DNA from: Deltaproteobacteria bacterium
GTDB taxonomy: Bacteria; Desulfobacterota; Anaeroferrophillalia; Anaeroferrophillales; Tharpellaceae
Direction of reading: 5' to 3'
DNA: 14,238 bases
NCBI GenBank assembly: GCA_013153415.1
Contig: JAADEO010000103.1
Location: forward strand, 1 to 14,238
The notes beneath the pieces are model-generated. The model was not told where the DNA came from. It saw only the letters and a list, made by a program, of their open reading frames with translations, and made no database searches. Both the position numbers and the translations under genes were made by a program. Shown here one piece after another: positions 1 to 6,815 of the stretch. Position 1 is the stretch's first letter; every line of letters starts with the position of its first letter.

Positions 1-58
1 AGGCGGCCACCAGCCACTCGCCCGCATCGTAGATTTCCAGATTTAGTTCTTCGTTCAT
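1..58 (-). CDS. Start of an unidentified gene, cut by the window edge
   Basis: An ATG at 58-56 opens a frame that runs to the window edge without a stop. The 19 visible residues read MNEELNLEIYDAGEWLVAA. It begins 35 bases after the lepB stop on the same strand, with a modest purine-rich stretch (GGGA at 67-70, then GATGAG next to the ATG) as possible ribosome binding site. Two ATGs at 66-64 and 63-61 share a different frame and hit TGA at once, so they are not starts. The visible part is too short to assign a family. It is probably the next gene of the argS-lepA-lepB operon. Confidence 0.5.
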   Translation of the reverse strand, partial: MNEELNLEIYDAGEWLVAA

Positions 59-93
59 CTCATCATTTCCCGCCGCTACCAGCTCGGGCTGAA

Positions 94-738
94 CTAATGG
101 ATCAACCGGCCGATACGATTGAAGCGAATCTTTCCCAGCAAGCTTTTACTGTTGCTGTTCCATGACCAGTAGAGAATCATGGCTTTACCTTTGATCTGGT
201 CGATCGGCACAAAACCCCAGAAACGGCTGTCGTAGCTGCGGTCCCGGTTATCTCCCATCACAAAAACGTGGCCTTGAGGCACCACCACCGGACCGAAATT
301 ATCCCGGGGCACCAGGCCGGTAACCTCGGGATCGCGGTAAACCCCGTAGGGATCATCCCAGCGCTTACCGTTGATATATATTTTTTTCCGGCGAATTTCA
401 ACCGTATCCCCAGGCGTTCCGACCACCCGTTTGATGAAATCCTTCTCCTTGTCCCGGGGAAAGATGAAAACGATGACATCACCACGCTGGGGGTGTTTGA
501 AAACCAGAAACTTGCGTTTGACGAAAGGAAGTTTGATCCCGTAGATGAATTTATTGACCAGCAGATGATCGCCGATCAGCAGAGTCGGCTCCATCGAACC
601 GGAAGGAATCTTGAAGGCCTGAACAATGAAGGCCCGGATAAAGAGAGCGATAAGAACGGCAATAATAATCGATTCGGCATATTCGCGAATCACCCCGCCC
701 TTGCGCACTCCCGCCTCTGTGGTATTCTCTTTGGTCAA
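94..738 (-). CDS. lepB: Signal peptidase I
   Basis: Type I signal peptidase, which cleaves signal peptides from exported proteins on the outer face of the inner membrane using a Ser/Lys dyad. One membrane anchor (about residues 21-41) is followed by the catalytic box IPSGSMEPTL, nucleophile Ser48. The general-base Lys is Lys103 in FIKRVVGTPGD, and the family box GDNRDRSYDSRFWG spans 162-175. At 214 residues with a single anchor it is a short form; the E. coli enzyme is about 324 residues with two membrane segments. The start is TTG at 738-736, chosen because it has GGAAAG at 744-749 with a 5-base spacer and because no ATG or GTG lies upstream in frame. It begins 19 bases after the lepA stop, the same pairing seen in many proteobacteria. 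Confidence 0.96.
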   Translation of the reverse strand: MTKENTTEAGVRKGGVIREYAESIIIAVLIALFIRAFIVQAFKIPSGSMEPTLLIGDHLLVNKFIYGIKLPFVKRKFLVFKHPQRGDVIVFIFPRDKEKDFIKRVVGTPGDTVEIRRKKIYINGKRWDDPYGVYRDPEVTGLVPRDNFGPVVVPQGHVFVMGDNRDRSYDSRFWGFVPIDQIKGKAMILYWSWNSNSKSLLGKIRFNRIGRLIH

Positions 739-757
739 AATATCTTTCCGTTCTTGT

Positions 758-2563
758 TCAGTTGTCGATATTGAGTATCGCCAGAAAAGCGTCCTGGGGC
801 AGTTCCACTTTGCCGACTCTTTTCATTCTCTTCTTGCCGGCTTTCTGCTTCTCCAGGAGCTTGCGCTTGCGGCTGATATCCCCACCGTAACACTTCGCAG
901 TAACATTCTTGCGCAGGGCCTTGACCGTGGTCCGGGCCACGACCTTGGATCCGATCGCCGCCTGGATGGCGACCTCGAACATCTGCCGGGGTATCAGCTC
1001 CTTCATCTTGACGGCCAGCTCCCGCCCCCGGTCGAAAGCCTGGTCCTGATGCACGATCATCGACAGGGCATCGACCAGTTCGCCGTTGATCAGGATATCG
1101 AGCTTGACCAGGTTGGCCCGACGGTGGCCGCAGGGCTCATAATCGAGCGAGGCATAGCCCCGGGTCAAAGATTTCAGGCGATCGTAGAAATCGAGCACGA
1201 TCTCGTTGAGCGGCAGGTCATAGACGATCATGGCCCGGGGCTCGTCGAGATACTTGATCTCCTGCTGGGTACCGCGCTTTTCCTCGCAGAGCTTCAGGAT
1301 GTTGCCGATATACTCGTTAGGCACATGGATCGAGGCCCGGACCATGGGCTCGGCGATATAATTGATATCCCCGGCCGGCGGCATGCTGGCAGGATTGTCG
1401 ATGGCGACCACCGTACCGTCTTTGAGCTCCACTTCATAGACAACCGTCGGCGAGGTGGTAATCAGGTCGAGCTGATATTCCCGTTCCAGACGTTCCTGGA
1501 TGATCTCCATGTGCAGCAGACCGAGGAAACCGCAACGGAAACCGAAACCCAGGGCCACCGAGGTTTCGGGCTGGAAGGTGAAAGAAGCGTCGTTGAGGCG
1601 CAGTTTGGCCAAAGCGTCACGCAACGGTTCATACTGTACCGAATCGGTGGGATAGAGCCCCGAGAAAACCATCGGTTTGACTTCCTGGAAACCGGGAAAA
1701 GGCGTGGAAGTCGGGTTCTTTACGGTCGTAATCGTATCCCCGACCTTGCAGTCGGCCACGGTCTTGATCCCGGCAACCACGAAACCGACTTCGCCGACTT
1801 CAAGGGCCTTGCTGTCAACCATCGCCGGCCGCATCTTGCCGACCCGCTGGACCTCGAACTCCTTGTCGGTGGCCATCATCTTGATCTTCTGGCCAGGCTT
1901 GATGACGCCATCGAAGATCCGGACCAGGGCGATAACCCCCTGATAGGAATCGAACCAGGAATCGAAGATCATCGCCTTCAAAGGCGCATCCCGCTCTCCG
2001 CCAGGAGCCGGAATACGTTCCACCACGGCCTGGAGAAAATCATCGATCCCGGCCCCGGTCTTGGCACTGACCAAAAGGGCGTCGGAAGCATCGAGACCGA
2101 TCACCTCTTCAATCTGGCGCTTGATCCGGTCGGGTTCGGCCACCGGCAGATCGATTTTGTTCAGCACCGGAATAATCTCGAGATCGGCATCGAGTGCGTG
2201 ATAGACATTGGCCAGGGTCTGGGCTTCCACTCCCTGGGCCGCATCAACCACCAGGATAGCGCCCTCGGTCGCGGCCAGGCTCCGGGAAACCTCGTAGGAG
2301 AAATCGACATGGCCGGGAGTATCGATAAGGTTGAGCTGGTAGAGCTCACCGTCAGCGGCCTGATATTCGAGGCAGACCGATTGGGCCTTGATCGTGATCC
2401 CGCGCTCACGCTCCAGATCCATGCTGTCTAAAAGCTGTTCCTTCATCTCGCGCGAGGTCACCGCCCCGGTAACCTCGAGCAAGCGGTCGGCCAGCGTCGA
2501 CTTGCCATGATCGATATGAGCGATAATCGAAAAATTGCGGATATGGTCCTGCGAAAATGCCAT
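758..2563 (-). CDS. lepA: Elongation factor 4 (LepA), ribosome-bound GTPase
   Basis: Translational GTPase EF4/LepA, which binds the ribosome and affects translocation and initiation. All GTPase motifs are intact: AHIDHGKST (residues 15-23), RGITI (54-58), DTPGH (81-85), NKID (135-138) and SAK (166-168). The LepA-specific C-terminal domain is present, with YGGDISRKRKLLEKQKAGKK followed by the conserved PQDAFLAIL near the end. At 601 residues it has the normal family length (E. coli about 599). ATG at 2563-2561 starts 6 bases after the stop of the SPOR gene. There is no strong Shine-Dalgarno sequence, which suggests translational coupling to that gene. Nothing is unusual in the protein. A long open frame on the opposite strand (626-2431) is a shadow of this gene. 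Confidence 0.98.
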   Translation of the reverse strand: MAFSQDHIRNFSIIAHIDHGKSTLADRLLEVTGAVTSREMKEQLLDSMDLERERGITIKAQSVCLEYQAADGELYQLNLIDTPGHVDFSYEVSRSLAATEGAILVVDAAQGVEAQTLANVYHALDADLEIIPVLNKIDLPVAEPDRIKRQIEEVIGLDASDALLVSAKTGAGIDDFLQAVVERIPAPGGERDAPLKAMIFDSWFDSYQGVIALVRIFDGVIKPGQKIKMMATDKEFEVQRVGKMRPAMVDSKALEVGEVGFVVAGIKTVADCKVGDTITTVKNPTSTPFPGFQEVKPMVFSGLYPTDSVQYEPLRDALAKLRLNDASFTFQPETSVALGFGFRCGFLGLLHMEIIQERLEREYQLDLITTSPTVVYEVELKDGTVVAIDNPASMPPAGDINYIAEPMVRASIHVPNEYIGNILKLCEEKRGTQQEIKYLDEPRAMIVYDLPLNEIVLDFYDRLKSLTRGYASLDYEPCGHRRANLVKLDILINGELVDALSMIVHQDQAFDRGRELAVKMKELIPRQMFEVAIQAAIGSKVVARTTVKALRKNVTAKCYGGDISRKRKLLEKQKAGKKRMKRVGKVELPQDAFLAILNIDN

Positions 2564-2569
2564 CTCGGA

Positions 2570-3238
2570 TCAGTTTTTCCTGATTATCAGAGGGTTGTAT
2601 TTCCCGGTTTCCTTGAGTTCCCGCTGGTAGCGTTCGGCCACCTTCCGATCCTTCAAGGGACCGATCTTGACCCGGTACCAGGTTCCTTTACCGGCCACCT
2701 GCACGGCTTCGATCTCGACTGCGGAATAATGCTTCAAAAGCCGGCTGCGTTCGAGCCGAGCCTTGATCTCCTGGGGCAGGGAACAGACTCTAACCTCCCA
2801 AAGACCAGTCGCCTCGGAAACTGCGGTTTTTTTACCACTGAGCGTTTTCTTGGCTTTCTTCAGCGGCGCTTTCTCTTTTTTAGGCGGAGGCGACACCTTG
2901 GCCTCCCTACCCCGGCCGGGATGATCCGCCAGTTCATGATAAAAGGTCAGGTTCACTTTTTTTTCGGAGGCTTCGGACCGGGCCGGCTCAGGGGCGGGCG
3001 TCTGCACCAGCGGGGCGACCTGGCAAACCCCTCCGGAACAGTTGCTGTCATCATGTCCGGGAAACTGGATCACAGCCACATCCACGGCCTGCGGAGTCTC
3101 CTGCCGGGCCTGGCGGGTTCCGCGCCACTGCTGCCAGGCTTCGGTTTCCGGCAGTTTCAGACCGACCAGCACCCCGGTCACGAAAACCAGCAACATGAAA
3201 CAAAACAAAACCATGAAAGCTTTCAACTGTTCCCACAT
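2570..3238 (-). CDS. Membrane-anchored SPOR-domain protein
   Basis: Predicted bitopic inner-membrane protein of 222 residues. A short cytoplasmic N-terminus is followed by a membrane segment (about 8-28), a periplasmic linker rich in Pro, Lys and Ala (about 30-145), and a C-terminal SPOR domain (about 147-218). The domain has the typical second half WYRVKIGPLKDRKVAERYQR. SPOR domains bind denuded septal peptidoglycan, so a role in division or cell-wall remodelling, as in FtsN or DedD, is likely but inferred. Two cysteines, Cys67 and Cys72, lie in the periplasmic linker and could form a disulfide. The linker codons include an A8 run (T8 on the plus strand at 2957-2964). ATG at 3238 has GGGGTG just upstream and lies 19 bases after the argS stop; a SPOR gene after argS is a layout I recall from deltaproteobacteria. 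Confidence 0.87.
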   Translation of the reverse strand: MWEQLKAFMVLFCFMLLVFVTGVLVGLKLPETEAWQQWRGTRQARQETPQAVDVAVIQFPGHDDSNCSGGVCQVAPLVQTPAPEPARSEASEKKVNLTFYHELADHPGRGREAKVSPPPKKEKAPLKKAKKTLSGKKTAVSEATGLWEVRVCSLPQEIKARLERSRLLKHYSAVEIEAVQVAGKGTWYRVKIGPLKDRKVAERYQRELKETGKYNPLIIRKN

Positions 3239-3257
3239 AGATCACCCCAGATCATTC

Positions 3258-4940
3258 CTACATTCTTTCCGGGCTCGAAACTCCCAAAAGTCCCAGGCAG
3301 ATATTGATTACCTGACGGATGCAGGTTACCAGCAGCAGACGATCCCGGGAGGTTTCGCGATCGTCGGTAACCACCCGGTGGCGGTTGTAATAGGAGTGGA
3401 ACCGGGTCGCCAGGTCGTCAAGATAATAGGTCAGACGATGCGGTTCCAGGTTCCGGGCCGCACTCTCCAGAAGGGCGGTGAAATCGTCCAGCTTCTTGAT
3501 CAGTTCGAGCTCTTCGGGCATGGTCAGGCAGCTGCCGCAACCAGCCCGGAGTTCCGTTCCATGCACATCGAATTCCTCCTCCCGGGCCTTGCGCAGAATA
3601 CTGCAGATCCGGGCATGGGCATACTGGGCATAGTAGACCGGGTTGTCATTATTCTGCGCTTTGGCCAGCTCGAGATCGAATTCCAGGTGGCTGTCGGAGC
3701 GGCGGGTGAGAAAAAAGTAGCGGGCAGCGTCACGTCCGACCTCTCGCACCACCTCTTCCAGGGTGATGAACTCCCCGGAACGGGTTGACATGGCAACCGG
3801 AGTGCCCCCGCGCGAAAGACTGACTAACTGAACCAGGATTACAGCGAACCTTTCGGGATCGCACCCCAAGGCTTCGATCGCGGCCCGGAGCCGGGGAACA
3901 TATCCATGATGATCAGCACCCCAGACATCGATCAGCAGGTCATAACCCCGTTCAAATTTATCCCGGTGATAGGCGATATCGGAGGCAAAATAGGTCTTGA
4001 CCCCGTTGGCCCGGACCACGACCCGGTCTTTTTCATCTCCGAAACGGGAAGAGGCGAACCACAAGGCCCCATCCTGCTCATAAAGAACCCCCTTTTCCCG
4101 CAGTTCATCGAGTACGGCATCGACCCGGCCACTGGTAAAAAACTCCTTCTCGCTGGTCCAGTATTCGAATCCGACTCCGAACAGCTCAAGATCATTACGG
4201 ATGCCGTTCAAGATGGCTTCCGCCGCGTAAGGGGTGAAAAAATCGAGCCCCTGATCATCATCCTCGGTAAGATCTGCGGGCACCAGACCGTCGCCATGGG
4301 CGGAACGCACCTCCTGCGCCAATTTAACGAGATATTCCCCCTGGTAGTAACCCTCCGGAAGCGGACCGGAGCGGTGTCCGAGCAGTTCGAGGTAGCGCCA
4401 GCGCAGGGAACGTCCCAAAATCCGCATCTGGTTGCCGGCGTCGTTGACGTAATACTCGCGGTCGACCTCGTAACCGGCCCGGGTCAGGAGCCGGGCCAGC
4501 ACGTCGCCGACCGCCGCACCCCGGCCATGGCCGATATGGAGCGGCCCGGTAGGATTGGCACTGACGAACTCGACCAGCACTTTCCGACCCCGACCGTAAT
4601 CGAGCCTGGCGAAATCATCCCCGGCCTCGGCGATCTCCACGAGCCGGCGGTGCCAACAGCCCACATCCAGAGTCATATTGATGAAACCGGGACCATCGAC
4701 CGTAACCCGGGCGAGATCGGGCTCTTTTTCCAGTTCGAGCCGCAAAGCTTCGCCAATGGCCCGGGGATTGGTTTTCCAGCGACCGGCCAGTTGCATGGCG
4801 ATATTCGAGGCAAAATCGCCGAAAGATTTTTCCCGCGGCTGTTCTATCACGATTTCAGGCAGATCGGCGGCAGCGAAACCACGCTCAGCGGCTACCGCCG
4901 TTACCGCCCGGCGGACAAACTCTCCTACTCTTTTTTTCAT
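3258..4940 (-). CDS. argS: Arginyl-tRNA synthetase
   Basis: Class I aminoacyl-tRNA synthetase that charges tRNA-Arg in the cytoplasm; 560 residues, normal for bacteria. It has the N-terminal Add1 domain with GDFASNIAMQLA (about 41-52), the ATP-binding HIGH motif in TGPLHIGHGR (HIGH 135-138), DIAYHRDKFERGYDLLIDVWGADHHGY split over 321-347, and MSTRSGE (384-390) at the place of KMSKS, which is the usual state in most ArgRS. The alpha-helical anticodon-binding domain ends in LLGVSSPERM, the classic ArgRS C-terminus. An unusual Cys pair, CGSC (468-471), lies in the variable stretch before the anticodon-binding helices. ATG at 4940-4938 is preceded only by AGAG about 10 bases upstream. The gene is the first full gene of the block that continues with the SPOR gene, lepA and lepB, and has its own promoter and leader. 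Confidence 0.98.
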   Translation of the reverse strand: MKKRVGEFVRRAVTAVAAERGFAAADLPEIVIEQPREKSFGDFASNIAMQLAGRWKTNPRAIGEALRLELEKEPDLARVTVDGPGFINMTLDVGCWHRRLVEIAEAGDDFARLDYGRGRKVLVEFVSANPTGPLHIGHGRGAAVGDVLARLLTRAGYEVDREYYVNDAGNQMRILGRSLRWRYLELLGHRSGPLPEGYYQGEYLVKLAQEVRSAHGDGLVPADLTEDDDQGLDFFTPYAAEAILNGIRNDLELFGVGFEYWTSEKEFFTSGRVDAVLDELREKGVLYEQDGALWFASSRFGDEKDRVVVRANGVKTYFASDIAYHRDKFERGYDLLIDVWGADHHGYVPRLRAAIEALGCDPERFAVILVQLVSLSRGGTPVAMSTRSGEFITLEEVVREVGRDAARYFFLTRRSDSHLEFDLELAKAQNNDNPVYYAQYAHARICSILRKAREEEFDVHGTELRAGCGSCLTMPEELELIKKLDDFTALLESAARNLEPHRLTYYLDDLATRFHSYYNRHRVVTDDRETSRDRLLLVTCIRQVINICLGLLGVSSPERM

Positions 4941-4955
4941 CCCGGATGATCTCTA

Positions 4956-5045
4956 TTATCTACTTGCTTTTAGGCTATCGTTTCTGTCCGGCCACGAGCA
5001 ACAACCTCCGGACACAAAAATACCCCCGGCACGATCAGGGGGCAT
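4956..5045 (-). CDS. Possible 29-codon leader frame upstream of argS
   Basis: A short open frame begins with ATG at 5045-5043 and ends with TAA at 4958-4956, 15 bases before the argS ATG. GGAAAG ends 2 bases before the ATG, a close but usable ribosome binding site. The predicted peptide begins MPPDRAGG and ends SLKASR. It contains three Arg codons (CGT at 5, AGA at 21, AGA at 29, the last immediately before the stop), the amino acid used by the downstream enzyme. It starts about 20 bases after the expected transcription start. Nothing outside its position supports translation; a frame of this size can occur by chance. Confidence 0.25.
   Translation of the reverse strand: MPPDRAGGIFVSGGCCSWPDRNDSLKASR
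4985..5014 (-). repeat. Inverted repeat in the argS leader
   Basis: TGTCCGG and CCGGACA (plus-strand arms 4985-4991 and 5008-5014) form a perfect 7-bp stem with a 16-base loop, downstream of the terminator-like hairpin and upstream of argS. CCGG is repeated in the neighbouring hairpin and just before the argS ATG, so alternative pairings are possible. A regulatory role is inference. Confidence 0.35.
5016..5045 (-). terminator. Terminator-like hairpin between the promoter and argS
   Basis: In the transcript, AUGCCCCC pairs with GGGGGUAU: five G-C pairs plus G-U, U-A and A-U, with a 10-base loop. The stem uses plus-strand positions 5038-5045 and 5020-5027 and is followed by four U residues (5019-5016). 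It lies downstream of both the ftsB stop and the argS-proximal promoter, so it could end the ftsB transcript, act as an attenuator for argS, or both. The short U-run makes it a moderate terminator at best. Confidence 0.45.
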
Positions 5046-5074
5046 CGCTTTCCACACCAGGGAAAACGTTTGCG

Positions 5075-5103
5075 ATTGTAGTCAGAAGCACTGGAATTGT
5101 CAA
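5075..5103 (-). promoter_or_regulatory. Sigma70-type promoter for the argS block
   Basis: TTGACA (plus strand tgtcaa, 5098-5103) and TACAAT (plus strand attgta, 5075-5080) are separated by exactly 17 bases. This is 6/6 and 5/6 agreement with the sigma70 consensus at ideal spacing, by far the best match in the window. It lies directly after the ftsB stop (5110-5108). Expected transcription start is near 5068, giving a leader of about 128 bases before the argS ATG. Confidence 0.7.
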
Positions 5104-5107
5104 GGAA

Positions 5108-5416
5108 TCATTCCTTCTTCTCCGGCCCCCGCAAGGTATCTGGTGCATCACGAAAAACGAAGAGAATCTCATTATCCCTGATCATCTGCAATTCCCGCCG
5201 CACCACCAGTTCCTGGTAACGGGGATCGCCTTGCAGCAGACGTATCTGGTGCACCAGGCGCTGGTTGTCGAGCTTCAGTCTACGGATGTGTTCCCGGGTT
5301 CGGACAATTTCATCCTCAACCATCTTAAGTCCCCGGCTGCCCCGGTTGCCGAACCAGGTCAACCAGCTGAAGTATATGATCAACAGCAGCAAAAAACCTG
5401 AAACCAGATGCTTCAT
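5108..5416 (-). CDS. ftsB: FtsB-like (DivIC family) cell-division protein
   Basis: Small bitopic divisome protein of 102 residues, about the usual FtsB length. A membrane segment (about 4-22) is followed by WFGNRG (21-26), the counterpart of the FGKNG motif after the membrane helix of E. coli FtsB. Next come a coiled coil (about 30-62, with LKLDNQRLVHQI) and the family C-terminal element RRELQMIRDNEILFVF (73-88). FtsB joins FtsL and FtsQ and helps activate septal peptidoglycan synthesis. The start is taken as ATG at 5416-5414, which overlaps the tonB TGA as ATGA and puts the membrane segment at the very N-terminus. A longer in-frame version from 5497 would prepend 27 residues overlapping tonB, and an ATG at 5452 has AAGGAG only 2 bases away; both look less likely. 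FtsB is usually found near eno or ispD, so its place behind tonB is unusual. Confidence 0.85.
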   Translation of the reverse strand: MKHLVSGFLLLLIIYFSWLTWFGNRGSRGLKMVEDEIVRTREHIRRLKLDNQRLVHQIRLLQGDPRYQELVVRRELQMIRDNEILFVFRDAPDTLRGPEKKE

Positions 5417-6279
5417 CGTGAAACCCGAAAAACCACGGTCACGGTTCCCCATTGCTCCTTCTGCGGCAGCTCCGCCGGCAGGATCGAAAAACGCCACTGT
5501 TGCAGATATTTTTCCGCAACATTGACCAGCTCCAGGTCGCCGATTTTAACGGTTTCGACCCGGCTGATGCTACCATCCGGACGGACCCAGAACTTGAGTT
5601 TGACACTGACATCACGGGTCAGGGAGATTTTCGGCAACGGCGGCCGGTAGAGCACCTTGCGAATCTTGGCGACCGGACCGCTGAGACCGAAATTGCCGCT
5701 GTCAAACGCCCGGGCCGCCGGCTTCACCGTCAAAAGTTTCCGTTTCTTTCCCGGCGAGAGCAGGGAAGCCACCGGCGATTTGACTTCAGACCCCGGCGGC
5801 CCCAGGGCTCCCCCCAGTCGCCGGCCACTCAACTGTCCCAGCGAAAGGGTACTCAATTCACCGAGATACTTTTCGGGGTGCGCCGCCGGAGAGGTCGGCG
5901 GGGGCAAGATCTTATCGAGGTCATCGTTAACGCTCCTTTCCGGCAGTTGCAGGCGGGCGGCGGGCGGCAACGGGGAGTCTCCCAGAGCGGGAAACGCCGG
6001 CAGCCGGTTAAGCCGGGTATCGATCAGGTTCGCGACCTGATCCTCGGCCAGAACCGGGGCCGATTTGGCGGCGAATTTCGGCTTGGGCGGCGGAGTCTTG
6101 TTCTCCAGCAGGCTTACGGCAATACGGTTTTCGGTTAATGAAAGATTGCTCAAATGGATATTGAACAGACGGGTCAGATCCGGCAGGCAGAAGATCAGCA
6201 CGACGTGCAGGAGGCCGGAGAGCAGGAGAAAAAGAATCAGCCTCCAGGGGTTGTAATGCGGTGCAGCAACAGTCAGCAA
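5413..6279 (-). CDS. tonB: TonB-family energy transducer
   Basis: Inner-membrane-anchored, periplasm-spanning protein of 288 residues that would pass proton-motive-force energy from ExbB/ExbD to an outer-membrane or periplasmic partner. The N-terminal membrane helix (about 12-32) has Ser21-xxx-His25, the SxxxH arrangement essential in E. coli TonB (Ser16/His20). A linker of about 170 residues follows, with only short Pro runs (PPPKPK at 63-68, LPPP at 125-128) rather than a long Pro-Glu/Pro-Lys rod. The TonB C-terminal domain is about 205-286, with VKLKFWVRPDGSISRVE. The start is TTG at 6279-6277, with GAGAGGTG at 6288-6295 spaced 8 bases away. It follows exbB and exbD, and its stop overlaps the ftsB start. 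TolA-like function cannot be excluded. Confidence 0.88.
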   Translation of the reverse strand: MLTVAAPHYNPWRLILFLLLSGLLHVVLIFCLPDLTRLFNIHLSNLSLTENRIAVSLLENKTPPPKPKFAAKSAPVLAEDQVANLIDTRLNRLPAFPALGDSPLPPAARLQLPERSVNDDLDKILPPPTSPAAHPEKYLGELSTLSLGQLSGRRLGGALGPPGSEVKSPVASLLSPGKKRKLLTVKPAARAFDSGNFGLSGPVAKIRKVLYRPPLPKISLTRDVSVKLKFWVRPDGSISRVETVKIGDLELVNVAEKYLQQWRFSILPAELPQKEQWGTVTVVFRVSR

Positions 6280-6311
6280 GGTTCAATCACCTCTCGACAA
6301 CCATCATTAGC

Positions 6312-6339
6312 CCGGGGGGATGGCCTCTACCGGCCCCGG
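6312..6339. repeat. GC-rich inverted repeat between exbD and tonB
   Basis: CCGGGG (6312-6317) and CCCCGG (6334-6339) form a 6-bp stem. An alternative nested fold pairs GGCC at 6322-6325 with GGCC at 6332-6335. It occupies the 116-base gap between exbD and tonB, ending about 17 bases before the tonB Shine-Dalgarno. There is no following U-run, so it is not a standard terminator. It may affect mRNA stability or tonB dosage (inference). Confidence 0.35.
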
Positions 6340-6395
6340 AACCCCGTTTTCCCGGCCCACTGTTTGCAAATTGAGTCAGAATTTCGACAAAAACC

Positions 6396-6803
6396 CTATT
6401 TTTCCGGACTGGTAGCGATCGCCAGCTTGTTCAGCCCCGAAGTTTTGGCGGCATCCATGACCTTGACCACCAGACCGTGATAGACCTTGCGATCGGCTTC
6501 GATAACCACCAGGGCATCGCCATCACTCTTTTTGGCGGTTTTGAGAAAATGCTTTTTCAACTCCTCGAGGGAAAGCTTCTTGCCTTCCAGATAGATCCTG
6601 CCGCTGGCCTCGATCGCCACCCGCAGAGTTATCTTTTTCTTCTTCACCTGTTCAGCCGAGGCCTTCGGCAGGTCGACCTTGATCCCGGGGTTTACCGACA
6701 AGCTGGTCGACAACATGAAAAAGATCAGGAGCAGGAAAACAACATCGATCAGGGGAGTCATGTCGAGCTGGACATCATCCTTATTCCGATTCTGGAAACG
6801 CAT
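6396..6803 (-). CDS. exbD: ExbD/TolR-family proton-channel subunit
   Basis: Bitopic inner-membrane protein of 135 residues that forms, with the ExbB/TolQ homologue, the proton-driven motor of Ton, Tol and related systems. The N-terminal signature LDMTPLIDVVFLLLIFFM spans 13-30. Asp20 in the membrane helix corresponds to the proton-binding Asp25 of E. coli ExbD. The periplasmic domain (about 40-132) contains the typical SGRIYLEGKKLSLEEL stretch and a VVIEADRKVYHGLVVKVMDA stretch. ATG at 6803 follows the exbB stop by 12 bases, with GAGG about 10 bases upstream of the ATG. ExbD is preferred over TolR because a TonB-like protein with SxxxH follows and no tolB or pal is nearby. Confidence 0.93.
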   Translation of the reverse strand: MRFQNRNKDDVQLDMTPLIDVVFLLLIFFMLSTSLSVNPGIKVDLPKASAEQVKKKKITLRVAIEASGRIYLEGKKLSLEELKKHFLKTAKKSDGDALVVIEADRKVYHGLVVKVMDAAKTSGLNKLAIATSPEK

Positions 6804-6815
6804 AACCCGTCAACC

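Noticed and set aside
1..58. Naming the truncated gene after lepB as a HicB-type antitoxin from its EIYDAGEWLVA start
   Set aside because: Only 19 residues are visible, which is far too few for a family assignment.
626..2431. 601-codon open frame on the plus strand
   Set aside because: It lies antisense to lepA, an unmistakable gene, and its His/Asp/Gly-rich translation matches no family. Long antisense frames are expected in GC-rich coding DNA.
3771..3791. ArgRS lacking the KMSKS motif
   Set aside because: Most bacterial ArgRS lack a canonical KMSKS and have MSTRSG-like sequence at that place; the enzyme looks intact.
3906..4949. 347-codon open frame on the plus strand
   Set aside because: Antisense shadow of argS with no recognisable domain or ribosome binding site.
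5108..5497. Longer ftsB starting at 5497
   Set aside because: It would add 27 low-complexity residues overlapping tonB by 85 bases; the ATG at 5416 gives the ATGA overlap and places the membrane helix at the N-terminus as in the family.
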